A DNA stretch of 33,142 nt from Deltaproteobacteria bacterium (GCA_016218965.1 JACRCP010000005.1:1-33142), one strand, 5' to 3'; positions 7,413 through 17,800 are shown, numbered from the stretch's first letter. Program-made: numbers and translations. The notes: generated from the letters alone by a model not told the origin.

Positions 7413-9187
7413 CAAGGTGTGACGAAGACGTACACCGGGTTGGGGCCAAGAACCACCTGCGCCGCGCTGTTTTCGACCACCACGGTCTCCGTCACCGGGG
7501 TCTCCTGGCCGAACTCCGAGATCATGTGCTCTACGGTTAGGGCAGGCCGGCTGGTGGGAAGGGCAATTGTTCGCGAAGGGACCGGATCCCCCGGGAGTGC
7601 AACCGGCGGTGGGTCGTACCACGCGACAAAAGTGGCCGTGGGCGAACCGCCCGTCAGCCGGTAGACGCGGGCATCCGGGCCGCCAAGATCCATCCGTTCG
7701 ATGTGCGTTTTTCCCGCAAGGTGGCCCGCCAGCTGGCGCTGGGCAAAAAACGACGCCCTCACCTCCCTGATCGTTCGTTCCCCCGTGAAGATGTTGACGT
7801 CCGTGAGCACCATCCCGCCCCACGGCGAGGTCCCGGCGGCCGCCTGGAACCACTTGGCCTTCATGGGCGTCAGGTCCTCCATGAACGACGTGTCCATGAG
7901 CGTCAAGCCCTGGTGGACCGCCACGACGACCTTCTTGACCATGTCGGCCGCCGTGAACGTCTGCGTCCACCGGACCGTCGGTTCGTCGCCGTCGACAAGA
8001 TCCGCGAAGTAGTCCGCAAGCCGGCAGCGGTCGGCCTCGACCGCGGGCGGGATGATGATCCCGAGTTTCGCGGGGTCGCCGGTGCACGACGTCGCGGGCC
8101 CCCAGGATATCAGCGGCGAGGGGGCCGTGTCCGAGATCAGGAGCGGTTTGAAATAACCCCGCAGACCCATTTCGTATTCCAGCCAGCGCACGGTCTCTTC
8201 GATCTCGTAGGGGTCGCCCAGGGCGTGGAAGTTCACCGCGTCGAATATCTGCGGACGGTCGAGAATTGCGCGGATGTCGACAAGCGAGTGGTACATGACG
8301 CGCGTGTCGGTCGCCGAAAATGCCGCGTCGTATTCGGCGGGGCCGGGGTGATCGCGGAACGCAGTTGTCGCAAGGATGGCCGCGTGACAGACGATCACAT
8401 CAGCGTCCGCCGCGTGCGCCGCGTTGTAGGCCCTCTCGAGCATCTCGATGTAGTCCGCCACGGGTTCAGGCTCGTAGCTCGAAAACTCGACGCCGATCTC
8501 GTAGTGCCGTACGGGGTGCAGAAGGCCGGGCATATCCTCAACGCCGTCCCCGTCGTACCGCTCGACGACCGCGCCGACCCAGCGCTCGTAGTCATCGACA
8601 TACTCGGGTTTTGGCGTGAGATTCTTCTGAGCCTTCAGCGCCCACGTGTTCCCGTCAGTCTTGAGCCCGACGACAAGCGCCGAAAAACCCGCCCCCTGGT
8701 ATTCGGACACGTACCGGTCGAGCGGGGCGAAGTTGATCGGGTCGGTCTCCTTGGGCTGCATCTTCCCCCAGTTGTACTCGGCCGGGAGGTATTTTACGGC
8801 GGGAAAACCGATCCCGGCAAACGTCTGCGCAAGCGTCGGCCCGGCGTATTCCATCCCGACCAGCGTGGCGATAGGGACCGGACCTCCGCCGTCGAACCCC
8901 GCGTCCGCGCCGGCATCCGGACCACCATCGGACGGATGGGACGTGTCGGACAGATAGGACGAATCGGGAGAACCGTCGTCCGGGGCGTCAGCAAGCTCGG
9001 TTCCGCCATCGGCGGCGTCGGTGCCCGCGTCGATCGCCGCCGCGTCTTCTCCCGAGTCCGCGCCGCCGCCGGAATCGTTTGTGCCGGCGTCCGGCCCCCA
9101 GCCGCTCCCGTCTGCCCCGCCCGAACACGCCGCGCAAACGGCGATCACCCAGATGAACCCTGCACACCACTTTGGCCGAAGTGCCAT
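7412..9187 (-). CDS. Lipoprotein with a glycoside-hydrolase-like (TIM-barrel) domain
   Basis: 591 residues from ATG 9187-9185, with GGGAGG at 9199-9194. Lipoprotein signal with lipobox VCAAC, then a long Asp/Ala/Gly/Ser-rich linker (about residues 22-100, repeating DAG/DGG). The folded part begins VGMEYAGPTLAQTFAGIGFPAVKYL and runs through segments such as YLPAEYNWGKMQP, GFSALVVGLK, HYEIGVEFSS, FDAVNFHALGDP and KPLLISDTAPSP. Their order resembles clan-A glycosidase barrels. I do not see the expected acidic residue in the final strand (SDTAPSP where family members have a Glu), so it may be a non-catalytic or highly divergent member. Surface-anchored; substrate unknown. Confidence 0.65.
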   Translation of the reverse strand: MALRPKWCAGFIWVIAVCAACSGGADGSGWGPDAGTNDSGGGADSGEDAAAIDAGTDAADGGTELADAPDDGSPDSSYLSDTSHPSDGGPDAGADAGFDGGGPVPIATLVGMEYAGPTLAQTFAGIGFPAVKYLPAEYNWGKMQPKETDPINFAPLDRYVSEYQGAGFSALVVGLKTDGNTWALKAQKNLTPKPEYVDDYERWVGAVVERYDGDGVEDMPGLLHPVRHYEIGVEFSSYEPEPVADYIEMLERAYNAAHAADADVIVCHAAILATTAFRDHPGPAEYDAAFSATDTRVMYHSLVDIRAILDRPQIFDAVNFHALGDPYEIEETVRWLEYEMGLRGYFKPLLISDTAPSPLISWGPATSCTGDPAKLGIIIPPAVEADRCRLADYFADLVDGDEPTVRWTQTFTAADMVKKVVVAVHQGLTLMDTSFMEDLTPMKAKWFQAAAGTSPWGGMVLTDVNIFTGERTIREVRASFFAQRQLAGHLAGKTHIERMDLGGPDARVYRLTGGSPTATFVAWYDPPPVALPGDPVPSRTIALPTSRPALTVEHMISEFGQETPVTETVVVENSAAQVVLGPNPVYVFVTP

Positions 9188-9269
9188 CTTCCGCCTCCCT
9201 GCCCGGAGAATGCCGGGCCCGGCGATCTCGACTGCGGCAAGTCTACCGCGCCGGACGGGCGAATTCAAA

Positions 9270-9295
9270 GACCCGCGAACAAGAGACCCGCGAAC
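9270..9295 (+). repeat. Short tandem repeat (GACCCGCGAAC twice)
   Basis: GACCCGCGAAC occurs at 9270-9280 and again at 9285-9295, separated by AAGA (15-bp period). It lies in the 161-bp space between the divergent starts at 9187 and 9349, where it may affect promoter spacing. Confidence 0.6.
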
Positions 9296-9348
9296 GCGCG
9301 CCTTCTTTACCCGCTTTGCGACGCGTGGTATCAACATTAAGGACCCAA

Positions 9349-11178
9349 GTGACGGCAAGGACACCAACGACCAGGCGCGCACCGGCGGTATTTCTGACCG
9401 TACTCGTCTTCTATGCGGCCTCGTGCGTTTCGGCGCACTGGGCGGCCAAGGCGCTGCGCGAAGGGGGCAGTGCGGGAGAACGGGAGTTTGCACGCCGGGC
9501 CCACGGATTTCTCGACGATTTTCTGCGGCGGAACCCTGTCTTCGGGACGGTAAACGGCTACCACGCCTACGACAGCCGGTGGGATGACCTCTCTCCCGCT
9601 GCGGTCGCGGCCACGGCCGAGGCATACCGCGGACACAGGGCCGCCATCGAGGCGATCGACCCGGCGGAGCTGTCGCCTTCCGTCGCCGTGGATCGCAGGA
9701 TCGTGCTCAACGCGATCGATGTTGCCCTCTTCGAACTCGCGGAACTCCAACGTCCGGAGCGGGACCCGGGGATCTACAACGAGATCATCGGGTTCGGCGG
9801 GTTCTACCTCGCCATGGACGTCCAGGGGCCGGACGGCGTCGCCCGGCTCGAGACCCTTGCCGCAAGAATGGAAAACCTGCCGGCCTTTCTCGATTCGGCG
9901 CGCGCGGACCTTTCAAACCCGCCGAAGGTCTTCACTTCGTTCGCGATCGAGCAATCCGCCGGGAACGTCGAGCTGTACGAGAAAACCGTCACCCGGGCTT
10001 TCGACACCGCCGCCCCGGTGCTCAAGGAACGGCTGATCTCCGCGCAGTCAAGGGCGGTTGCAGCGCTGAGATCGTGGCGGGAATGGCTCTCGTACGACCT
10101 CCTTCCACGCTCGAAAGGCAACTGGCGGCTGGGGGCCGAACGCTTCAAAAAACGTCTCTCGCTTATCCTCGGCTCGGACATCCGGCCGGAAGAGATCGTC
10201 GCCTCAGCGCGCGAGGACCTCGCCCGCCGCCGTGCGGCCATGCTCCAGACGGCGATGCCAATCCATGAAAAGCTCTTCCCGACCCACCGGCATGCCGAGA
10301 CGGGCGACGCCCTGACGAACGCCGTCGTGTCCGAAGTCCTGAGTGGAACGATACGGGGGGATCTCGCGCTGGGTTCGCGCGTGGACGAGATGAGCAGGCG
10401 GGTTTCGGCGCTCCGGGAGTTTGTGGAAGAGCGCCGTCTGGTCACACTGCCCCCGGCCGGGGAGGTCCTTCTCGTCGAGCCGGCTCCGGCCTTCGCGGAT
10501 GGGATGGCGGTCGCGGTCTTCAACCCGGGTCCGGCCGGGGCGGGCAGGTCCGGGCCTTCGCTCTGGGTTTCGACGTATGCGCGCGACTCCCCGGATGCGT
10601 TGTCCCGCGAATACGACGACTGCGCGATGCAGGTTGTCGCGATGCACGAGGCCTTCCCCGGCCACTACGCGCAATGGTGGCATGCGCGAAGATCGCCGGG
10701 GATCTCGGTCTGGAGGCGGGTCTTCGCCAACGCCGCGTTCTCGGAGGGCTGGGCGGCGTTCGCCGAAGAGATGGTGTTCGAGCACGGGTACGCCGATGCA
10801 AACCCCGGGTGCCGGGCCGTCTTCCAGAAGCTCGGGCTCCGGAGCGCGCTTAACGCCATCATTGACGAACGTTTTCATGCCGGCCGCGATGACGACACGA
10901 CGCTCGACGCGTGGGCGATGGACCTTCTCGTCAACGCGGGTTTCCAGAATGAGGCCGAGGCGCGCCTGAAGGTCCGCCGTGCCAGGCTGACCGCGGCGCA
11001 GCTCTCCACGTATTTCGCGGGCCGGGCCATCTTCGAAAATGTGTTTGGAACGTGGAAGACCCAAGAGGGCTCCGCGTTCAACATCGGTAGGTTCACGGAC
11101 AAGGTGCTCTCCTACGGCGCTGTCCCGCCTGCCGAGGTCGGGCGATTGCTGTTCGATTCGAAATCGTCCGGGAAATAA
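9349..11178 (+). CDS. DUF885-family lipoprotein (putative zinc peptidase)
   Basis: About 609 residues from GTG 9349, preferred because it has AAGG at 9339-9342 and starts a normal export signal (TTRRAPAVFLTVLVFYAASC, lipobox AASC). Earlier in-frame starts would add a long non-signal extension crossing the divergent promoter. The DUF885 signature is present: HEAFPGHYAQWW (His433; HExxPGHxxQ) and EGWAAFAEEM about 33 residues later, the gluzincin-like His/Glu set. The length fits the family (550-620). Likely anchored in an envelope membrane, acting on peptides; the substrate is unknown. Confidence 0.9.
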   Translation: MTARTPTTRRAPAVFLTVLVFYAASCVSAHWAAKALREGGSAGEREFARRAHGFLDDFLRRNPVFGTVNGYHAYDSRWDDLSPAAVAATAEAYRGHRAAIEAIDPAELSPSVAVDRRIVLNAIDVALFELAELQRPERDPGIYNEIIGFGGFYLAMDVQGPDGVARLETLAARMENLPAFLDSARADLSNPPKVFTSFAIEQSAGNVELYEKTVTRAFDTAAPVLKERLISAQSRAVAALRSWREWLSYDLLPRSKGNWRLGAERFKKRLSLILGSDIRPEEIVASAREDLARRRAAMLQTAMPIHEKLFPTHRHAETGDALTNAVVSEVLSGTIRGDLALGSRVDEMSRRVSALREFVEERRLVTLPPAGEVLLVEPAPAFADGMAVAVFNPGPAGAGRSGPSLWVSTYARDSPDALSREYDDCAMQVVAMHEAFPGHYAQWWHARRSPGISVWRRVFANAAFSEGWAAFAEEMVFEHGYADANPGCRAVFQKLGLRSALNAIIDERFHAGRDDDTTLDAWAMDLLVNAGFQNEAEARLKVRRARLTAAQLSTYFAGRAIFENVFGTWKTQEGSAFNIGRFTDKVLSYGAVPPAEVGRLLFDSKSSGK

Positions 11179-11226
11179 GGTATAAGGGCGGCCGGTTTTC
11201 GACCGCCTGGACCCTACGACGCTAAT

Positions 11227-12369
11227 ATGAAGAACTGGCGCCTCGTATCTGTGCTCGTCCTCGCGATCGCCGGCGCGGCGGTCGCGGTCCACCTCACTTC
11301 CATCCACTACGGCCACGTCTGCCACGGCGTCCCGGGATCGTGCGCCTTCAGAGAGTCAAACCGTTGCGACGAGGTGAACACCAGCGAGTGGTCCGAACTC
11401 CTGGGCATTCCGGTGGCGCACCTGGGGATGCTCACGCACCTCTTCGTCTTTGGCGTCGCGTTTGCGGCCCTTGTCCGGCCGGGCATGCGCCCGCGCGCGC
11501 ACGCGTACCTGTTTCTGACCGCGATATGGTGCGTGATGTTCTCGGCCTGGATGGCGTCCATTGCCATTTTCAAGATCGGGAAGCTGTGCGACTGGTGTGT
11601 CTCGCTCTACGTTATCAACTTCCTGACCCTGTGTATTCTGTGGGCAGGCGGGTTCAGGGCCGCCTACGGCCTTCCCGAACACCTTGCCGAGGAAAGCCGG
11701 TGGCTTCGCCGGCGGCCCGGCGCCCTTTTTGCGGCGGTTTGTGTCGCGGCGATCGCAGGGTCGTGCGTTCACCTCCGCACCCATCTCGACGGCTGCCGAA
11801 AGGAACAGATCGAGAAAAGGTTCGGAATCGACACGACCGGACGCCCTTCGATTGGGCCGGAGAGCGCGCGTGTGGCAGTCGTCGAGATAAGCGACTTCGA
11901 GTGCCCGTTCTGCCGCAAGGCGTCGGGCACCCTCGCCAACGTGCTTGACGGCTACAGGGGGAAGGTCAAGCTCGTCTTCATGCACTTTCCTCTCGACAAC
12001 GCCTGCAACCCCGCGATCAACCGCGCGTTCCACAGGAACGCATGCCTCGCCGCGAGGGCGGCGTGGTGCGCCGGATCGCGCGGCTTCTTCTGGAAGTACG
12101 CCAAGACGCTGTTCGAAGGGGCGCTCGACCGGCCGGCGCTCATCAAAACCGCGAAAGGGGCGGGCCTCGACCCCGCGGCGTTCGAGGCGTGCCTGGACTC
12201 GAAGGAAGCCGCGGACGCGATCGCGCGGGACATCGACGCGGGCATGGCGATCAACGTCCACAAGGAGGGCGTCCCGTATTTCCTTGTCAACGGGCGGAAG
12301 ATCGTCGGAGCGGTACCACCCGCCAAGTTCAAGGAGCTCATCGACGCAGAGCTCGCTGGCGCACACTGA
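11227..12369 (+). CDS. VKOR-DsbA fusion: disulfide-bond-forming membrane protein
   Basis: 380 residues. The N-terminal half is a vitamin-K-epoxide-reductase-type membrane domain: helices at about residues 5-25, 70-90, 95-118 and 125-145, the periplasmic loop with SCAFRESNRCDEVNTSEWS (loop cysteines and conserved Ser), GIPVAHLG, and the quinone-reactive pair Cys121-Asp-Trp-Cys124. A further helix (about 160-180) leads to a thioredoxin-fold DsbA domain with active site Cys226-Pro-Phe-Cys229, extra cysteines, and the cis-Pro loop GVPYFLV. It would both oxidise substrates and recycle through quinone, replacing separate DsbA and DsbB. First gene of a three-gene operon; 9 bp to the next gene. Confidence 0.93.
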   Translation: MKNWRLVSVLVLAIAGAAVAVHLTSIHYGHVCHGVPGSCAFRESNRCDEVNTSEWSELLGIPVAHLGMLTHLFVFGVAFAALVRPGMRPRAHAYLFLTAIWCVMFSAWMASIAIFKIGKLCDWCVSLYVINFLTLCILWAGGFRAAYGLPEHLAEESRWLRRRPGALFAAVCVAAIAGSCVHLRTHLDGCRKEQIEKRFGIDTTGRPSIGPESARVAVVEISDFECPFCRKASGTLANVLDGYRGKVKLVFMHFPLDNACNPAINRAFHRNACLAARAAWCAGSRGFFWKYAKTLFEGALDRPALIKTAKGAGLDPAAFEACLDSKEAADAIARDIDAGMAINVHKEGVPYFLVNGRKIVGAVPPAKFKELIDAELAGAH

Positions 12370-12378
12370 CGGCCCGCC

Positions 12379-13908
12379 ATGCTCCTCGTCCACCCCCCCG
12401 CCTCCAGGCCGTGTGAGCCGCCGCCGGGACTGGCGCGGCTTTCGGGCGCGCTCACCGCGCGCGGCGTTGCGCACGAGGTGATTGACGCGAACATCGAGGG
12501 CCCGCTCCACCTAGCCGGATCTACATGCAAGCGGCGCGACACGTGGACCGTTCGGGCCAAAAAGAACCTGGAACGCAATCTTTCATTCCTCAGATCGCCC
12601 GAAGGATGCCGCACATTCGATCGCTACTCGCGCGCCGTGCGCGACGTCGAGCGTGCCGTTGCCGCGGCATCGGGCGGGGGGTTTCGCATCTCGCTCGCGG
12701 ACATGACGCAAGAAACACTGTCGCCCCTCCGGAGCACGGACCTGCTTCTGGCGGCCGAACACCCGGACGGCAACCCCTTCTGCGAATACTTTGCCCCGCG
12801 GCTTCGCGAGGCGATCGCGCGGGCAAGCGGCGACGTTGCGGGATTCTCGATCAACTACCTTGGCCAGGCGTTCACGGCTTTCGCCATGATGGGGTTTCTA
12901 CGGCGCGAGTTCCCGCGCCTGCGGATCGTCGCGGGCGGCGGCCTGATCACGTCTTGGATGAGCCGCATCGATCTGGGCGCGAGATTTTCGGGTCTTGTGA
13001 ACCGTTTCGTCGCCGGGCCGGGCGAGGTGGCGGTTCTTGGTCTGTCGGGCGTCGAGCCGGATGGCGAAACGCGCCACGCTGCGCCGGCGTACGATCGATT
13101 CCCGCTCGAGGACTACGTCGCGCCGGGCCTGATCCTCGCCTATGCGACCTCGACCGGTTGTTTCTGGGGCCGCTGCCGGTTCTGCCCCGAGCGTGCGGAG
13201 GAAAACGCGTACACGCCGGTCCCGCTCGACCTCGTGAAGGATCAACTGCGGGGCCTTGTTTCGAGGCACGTCCCGGCGGTTGTTCACTTCACGGACAACG
13301 CCCTGCCGGCCGCGGTGCTCCGCCACCTGTCGAAGGAGCCGCCCGGCGCGCCGTGGTACGGCTTCGCCCGCGTGACGGAAGAGCTTGCAGACCCCGGGTT
13401 CTGCCGTTTGCTCGCGGCATCCGGATGCGCCATGCTCAAGCTCGGACTCGAGTCCGGCTCCGATCGCGTGCTCGACGCGATGCAGAAGGGGTTTGACACC
13501 GCGCTCTCGTTGCGCGTGCTCAAGGCCCTCCGCGACGCCGGGGTCCCCGTCTACGCGTACCTTTTGTTCGGGACGCCGTACGAAACCGAGGAAGACGCCG
13601 ACCGGACGCTGAAATTCGCCGCGGAGCACTCCGACTGCATTTCGTTTTTGAACCTCGCGGTATTCAACCTCCCGACAAAGAGCCCCGACGCAGACCGGCT
13701 CAAGACCCGGCAGTTCTACGGCGGCGACCTGTCGCTCTATCTCGATTTCGAGCATCCCGGGGGCTGGGACCGAAGACGAATCAAGGTGTTCCTCGACCGC
13801 AGGTTCCGCCGCCACACCGCCATCGCCCCCATCCTCCGTCGCGACCCGCCGATCTTCACCTCCAACCACGCGGCGTTCTTCGGCGGCCGCGACGGGGAGG
13901 CGACATGA
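12379..13908 (+). CDS. Radical SAM protein with B12-binding-like N-terminus (CX4CX2C cluster)
   Basis: 509 residues. The first 220 residues open MLLVHPPASRPCEPPPGLARLSGALTARG and contain VAGFSINYLGQ and LRIVAGGGLITSW, the layout of a cobalamin-binding-type Rossmann domain, although the DxHxxG lower-ligand motif is not seen. The radical SAM core follows with CFWGRCRFC near residues 258-266, a CX4CX2C spacing rather than CX3CX2C. It continues through VHFTDNALPA, LKLGLESGSDRVLDAM, YAYLLFGTPYET and FNLAVFNLPTKS, as in the B12-binding radical SAM group. It overlaps the patatin gene by ATGA, so the two are translationally coupled. Substrate unknown. Confidence 0.85.
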   Translation: MLLVHPPASRPCEPPPGLARLSGALTARGVAHEVIDANIEGPLHLAGSTCKRRDTWTVRAKKNLERNLSFLRSPEGCRTFDRYSRAVRDVERAVAAASGGGFRISLADMTQETLSPLRSTDLLLAAEHPDGNPFCEYFAPRLREAIARASGDVAGFSINYLGQAFTAFAMMGFLRREFPRLRIVAGGGLITSWMSRIDLGARFSGLVNRFVAGPGEVAVLGLSGVEPDGETRHAAPAYDRFPLEDYVAPGLILAYATSTGCFWGRCRFCPERAEENAYTPVPLDLVKDQLRGLVSRHVPAVVHFTDNALPAAVLRHLSKEPPGAPWYGFARVTEELADPGFCRLLAASGCAMLKLGLESGSDRVLDAMQKGFDTALSLRVLKALRDAGVPVYAYLLFGTPYETEEDADRTLKFAAEHSDCISFLNLAVFNLPTKSPDADRLKTRQFYGGDLSLYLDFEHPGGWDRRRIKVFLDRRFRRHTAIAPILRRDPPIFTSNHAAFFGGRDGEAT

Positions 13909-14693
13909 ATGTTTCCGGGCTGGAGATCACCTTGCGCGAATGGCTCGGCGCCGGGCCGTTTGCGCTCGGGCTTTCTTCGGGATTCTTCGGGTTCTTTGCC
14001 CATGCGGGGTTGATCTCCGCGCTCGAAAAGGAGGGCCTTTTTCCCGCCCGGGTCGCGGGGTCGAGCGCGGGGGCGCTTGTCGGAACGCTCTGGACCGCGA
14101 GGCTCAGCGCCCGGGCAATCTCCGACCGGCTCCTTTCGCTTGAGCGAAAAGAATTCTGGGACCCGTTCCCGGGTCCGGGGCTTTTGCGCGGCCGGCGGTT
14201 CAGGCGGATGCTCGAATCGCTCCTCCCCGTCAGGGATTTTTCGGATTGCCGCTGGCCGGCCGCCATCTCCGTCCTCGACGTCGCTGCGCGCAGGGTCCAC
14301 GTGCTCGATTCGGGGCCTCTGGCCCCGGCCATACACGCGTCATGCGCCGTGCCTTTTCTGTTCCACCCCGTCTGGATCGGCGGAAGGGCGTACCTCGATG
14401 GCGGCGTAGTTGATCGCCACGGGCTTGCCGGAATCCCCGACGGCGCGCGCCTGCTCTATCACCACCTTGCCTCGCGCTCGCCGTGGCGGCGAAAGAACAG
14501 CCCGGCGCTTATGCTGCCCGAGCGGCCGGAAACCGTCAGCCTTGTGATCGAAGGCCTCCCGCGCTCGGGGCCTTTCAGGCTCGAGAATGGCACGCGTGCG
14601 TACGCGCTTGCGCGGGCCGCGGCCCGCCGCGCGCTCGACGAGCCGATCGTCGATGGTGTCGTCCGAGTCACGGCCGAAGATTGCCAACTGTGA
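13905..14693 (+). CDS. Patatin-like phospholipase
   Basis: 262 residues, ATG 13905 overlapping the previous stop, with GGGGAGG upstream. The oxyanion loop GFFGFFAHAG, the nucleophile elbow G-S-S54-A-G and the second catalytic residue in YLDGGVVDR (Asp165) give the patatin Ser-Asp dyad. The first loop has G-F-F-G instead of the usual G-G-G-x-R/K-G. No signal peptide is evident, so it probably acts in the cytoplasm or at the inner membrane as a lipid acyl hydrolase. Operon partners are a radical SAM protein and a disulfide-forming enzyme, a combination with no obvious known pathway. Confidence 0.9.
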   Translation: MNVSGLEITLREWLGAGPFALGLSSGFFGFFAHAGLISALEKEGLFPARVAGSSAGALVGTLWTARLSARAISDRLLSLERKEFWDPFPGPGLLRGRRFRRMLESLLPVRDFSDCRWPAAISVLDVAARRVHVLDSGPLAPAIHASCAVPFLFHPVWIGGRAYLDGGVVDRHGLAGIPDGARLLYHHLASRSPWRRKNSPALMLPERPETVSLVIEGLPRSGPFRLENGTRAYALARAAARRALDEPIVDGVVRVTAEDCQL

Positions 14694-14768
14694 CCCTCTG
14701 CCCGCGAGCTCTATCGCAGACCTCAACGACGAACAAACTGCTGTTCGGGACGGTATGAGTATCGTCGC

Positions 14769-14788
14769 CCCCGGAAATACTTCCGGGG
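14769..14788. terminator. Bidirectional hairpin between convergent genes
   Basis: CCCCGGAA, loop ATAC, TTCCGGGG: a perfect 8-bp stem in the 109-bp gap between the patatin gene (stop 14693) and the lipoprotein gene (stop 14803). There is no T-run, so intrinsic termination is only a suggestion. Confidence 0.5.
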
Positions 14789-14802
14789 CCGAGGTCAAAA
14801 GG

Positions 14803-17800
14803 TCACAGGCACGTCACGCCCTTGATGATCGTGACGTTGTTCCCCTCCTCGCACTCGGTGTTGTCGCCGGTGTAGTCGGGCACCACGTACACGTCGTGGG
14901 GATCGTTTTGCGGCGCCGGCTGCCACGTGCACGCCAGGTCCTCGCACCCACCAGGGAATAGCACCCTCGTCGTCAGCGCCTCGCAGACGAGGGCCCCGCC
15001 GCCAGCCGGGTCGCCGTCGAAAAACCCGATGCGCGCGCCGGTGTCGATGTTTTCGGTCCCGCGGTTGCACACCGTGATCGCGAGAGACAACGCCAGGCCA
15101 GGGCCGCACTCCACCGGCCCGGTCATCCCGTTGCGCGAGGTGAAGTCGGGGGCGTTGAGCGGCGAGAGGTCCCCCTGGTAGTTCTGCCGGTAGTTGTTGA
15201 GCTGCGGGAGCTGCCAGTTGAGGCGCGCCGCGGACGAGCGCGGGACCGTCCCGTTGTCGTCCACGTTCGTCACGAAATAGGCGTGCTGGTTCCAGATCGG
15301 TCGCGAGTTGACCCACCGGTCGTTGACGTCGGCATATACGGTGATCCCGCTGTAGGGGTTGCCGTAGAGGGCGCGGCAGGTCTTCCCCGCGCCGGGGGTG
15401 CCGCCCGGCGGGTTTGCGCAGACCAGGCCGATCGCGGCGCAGCCGCCGCCGTGGCAGCACTCGTCGTCCGTCGTGCAGCGGCAGTAGCCGGCGTCGCAGA
15501 CGGCGCCGGGGCAGTCCGCGTTTAACTGGCAGTGGATGCCCACAAACTGCGTGTCGACGTACCGCCCGTTGTCGAGCGTGGCGTTCGCCTGACAGTTCGC
15601 GCCCACGCTGCAGTTGGTGTTGGATCCGAGGACGATCTCCGAGTTGTAATCGCCGTCGACGTCGGCGACGATCGGGTTCTCGTTCCATGTGCAGGACGAG
15701 CGCCACTGCGAGTAAATGACATCGCCGGTCTTCCCGTCGTAGACGCGCACGAAGCACTCGTCGGCGTAGACCGCTTCGGCGGGGCCGTCCCCCTCGAAAT
15801 CGAACACGGACGACCCGGTGATGCTCGACGAGTAGTCCTGGCTCGTCCGCGTCCAGAGGATCCCGGCCCCCGCGCACGGCGGCGGGTTCCCGGCGCCGAT
15901 GCAGTCGGGGTCGAAGACGGTGTAGCTCCCTCGCCCGGCCGCGGCAAACTCGGGCTTCCCGTCCCCGTCGAAGTCGGCGACCGTGGGCGGCCCGCCCGTC
16001 CCGCCGCCGGGGAGCGCCACCGGCCCGAATACCGTGGCACCGGTTATCCGCTGTATCCGCGCCTGCCCCGAGGAGACCACGACGACCTCTGGTATCCCGG
16101 GGCCATCACCCCAGTCGCCGAAGTCGGCAATCGCCTCGTACCCGGCCGTGGCGGCCGCCGAGTAGGCCTCGGGCTCAAACGCGCCCGAAACGGTGTTGTA
16201 TTCGTAGATTCGGGCGCCGGTGACCAGCTCGACCTTCCCGTCGACGTCGATGTCGGCCAATAGCGGGAAGATCCCCTGCGAGTAACGCAGGAGCCCGGGG
16301 TTTGTCGATCGCACCGCGCCGTTTGCGCTGTGCACGATCCCGCCGTGGATGATCTCGGGCACGCCATCGTCGTCGACGTCGGCAATCGAAGGTCCGCTCC
16401 ACCAGCACAGCCCCTGACCCAGCGTCGAGGGCAGGGCATTGAAGCTGCTGTGCCAGAGCAGGTAGAACTCGTCCTGGACGGGGTCGTACTTGAACGCATA
16501 GATCCCGCCGCCCCCGGCCGGGCCTGCCGAGGCCAGGGCGACGATCTCGGCACGCCCGTCTCCGTCTATGTCGCCGATGGCCGGCGGGGCCGAGGCGACC
16601 ACGTGCCACTGGTCCAGCGAGCACTGCTGCTCACAGGTCCGGCCGTCGATGACGCGGATGACACCGTAGTACGCGCGGCCCGCGTAGTCGGACTGGCAGG
16701 CGTCCTGCCCGCCGTCGGTGTAGTTGTAAGAGACGAAGACGATCGAGGGTCGGATCACCTCGGGGCCGTTGTCGAAGTCGAAGTCCGCGACCATCGGCGT
16801 CCCGAGGACGTTGACGTGCCCGGGCGAGGCGTCTCCCGCCGGCGGGCCCGACCAGCGGCACTGTGACTGCGGCGAGAAGCGCTGCACGGCGACAAGCCGC
16901 CGGCACTCGGTGTTGAAATCGACGCGCGGTCCCAGCCCGTACGGGATGCAGATCCCGTTGTCGCAGTAGGTGTCGTTGAGGCACTCCCCGTCCGTGATGC
17001 ATCCGATAGGGTTTGACTGGCACTGCCCGTACGCGCAGACCTCGCCCGCGTTGCAGCACCCGGCCCCGCACGGCACCCCCGAGTCCGGGACGCCGTCGCA
17101 GTCGTTGTCGTCCCCGTCGCACGTCGTGTCGGGGTCCTGGTAGGTCGGGGGATAGGTGCAGGTCCATGTGCCCTTGTCGCACACGGGGACCGTCCCGGCG
17201 CAGACCCCGGCCGTTAGGCAGTGGTCCGGCGGCGGGACAAGGTCCTCCGGTTCGTCAATCTTCTGGTCGCAGTCGTCGTCGAGGTCGTTGCAGACCTCCG
17301 AAAACGCGCGGCACTCGCAACCGTCGTTGATGTCCTCGTTCTTGTCGACGAACCCGTTGTCGCAGACGATCGATTCGCAGGTCCCGCCCACACAGGTCGC
17401 CTGCCCGTGGTCGAAAAGGCAGTTGTTGGGACAGCCCGCTCCGGCGTCTTGTCCGGTATCGCCAGCTCCGGTGTCCTGTCCGGCGTCCGCCGCCCCAGCG
17501 TCGCCGCCATCTCCCGCCGTGCCGCCGTCGCCAGCCGTTCCTGAGTCGCCACCGTCCTCCGCCGAGCCGCCGTCGTCGAAGCCTCCAGCATCAAAGGGGC
17601 CCGTGTCGCCGCCCGTGCCGGCATCGTCGTCCCCGGCGTCTCCCTTGCCCGTGTCGTCCGGTTCCGCGTCGGGATGACCGCCGTCGGCCGTTCCGCCGTC
17701 CTCCTGGGCGTCGGGCGAACCGGTGTCGTTTCCCGGTCCACTGTCCGCAGGCCCCGCATCGTCGGTTTTCGCGTCGCCGCCGGCTGCGTCCATGTGCGCC

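Noticed and set aside
7703..9340. Long plus-strand frame of about 545 codons opposite the glycosidase-like lipoprotein.
   Set aside because: Arg/Pro/Gly-biased anti-sense translation with no ribosome site or motif; the minus-strand gene has a signal peptide and coherent domains.
11179..11226. GGCGG...CCGCC hairpin between the DUF885 and VKOR-DsbA genes as a terminator or attenuator.
   Set aside because: The stem is short or bulged and there is no T-run; not distinguishable from chance in GC-rich DNA.
10204..11325. Minus-strand frame of about 373 codons opposite the DUF885 gene.
   Set aside because: Anti-sense shadow in GC-rich DNA; the plus strand has the conserved HEAFPGH and EGWAAF motifs.
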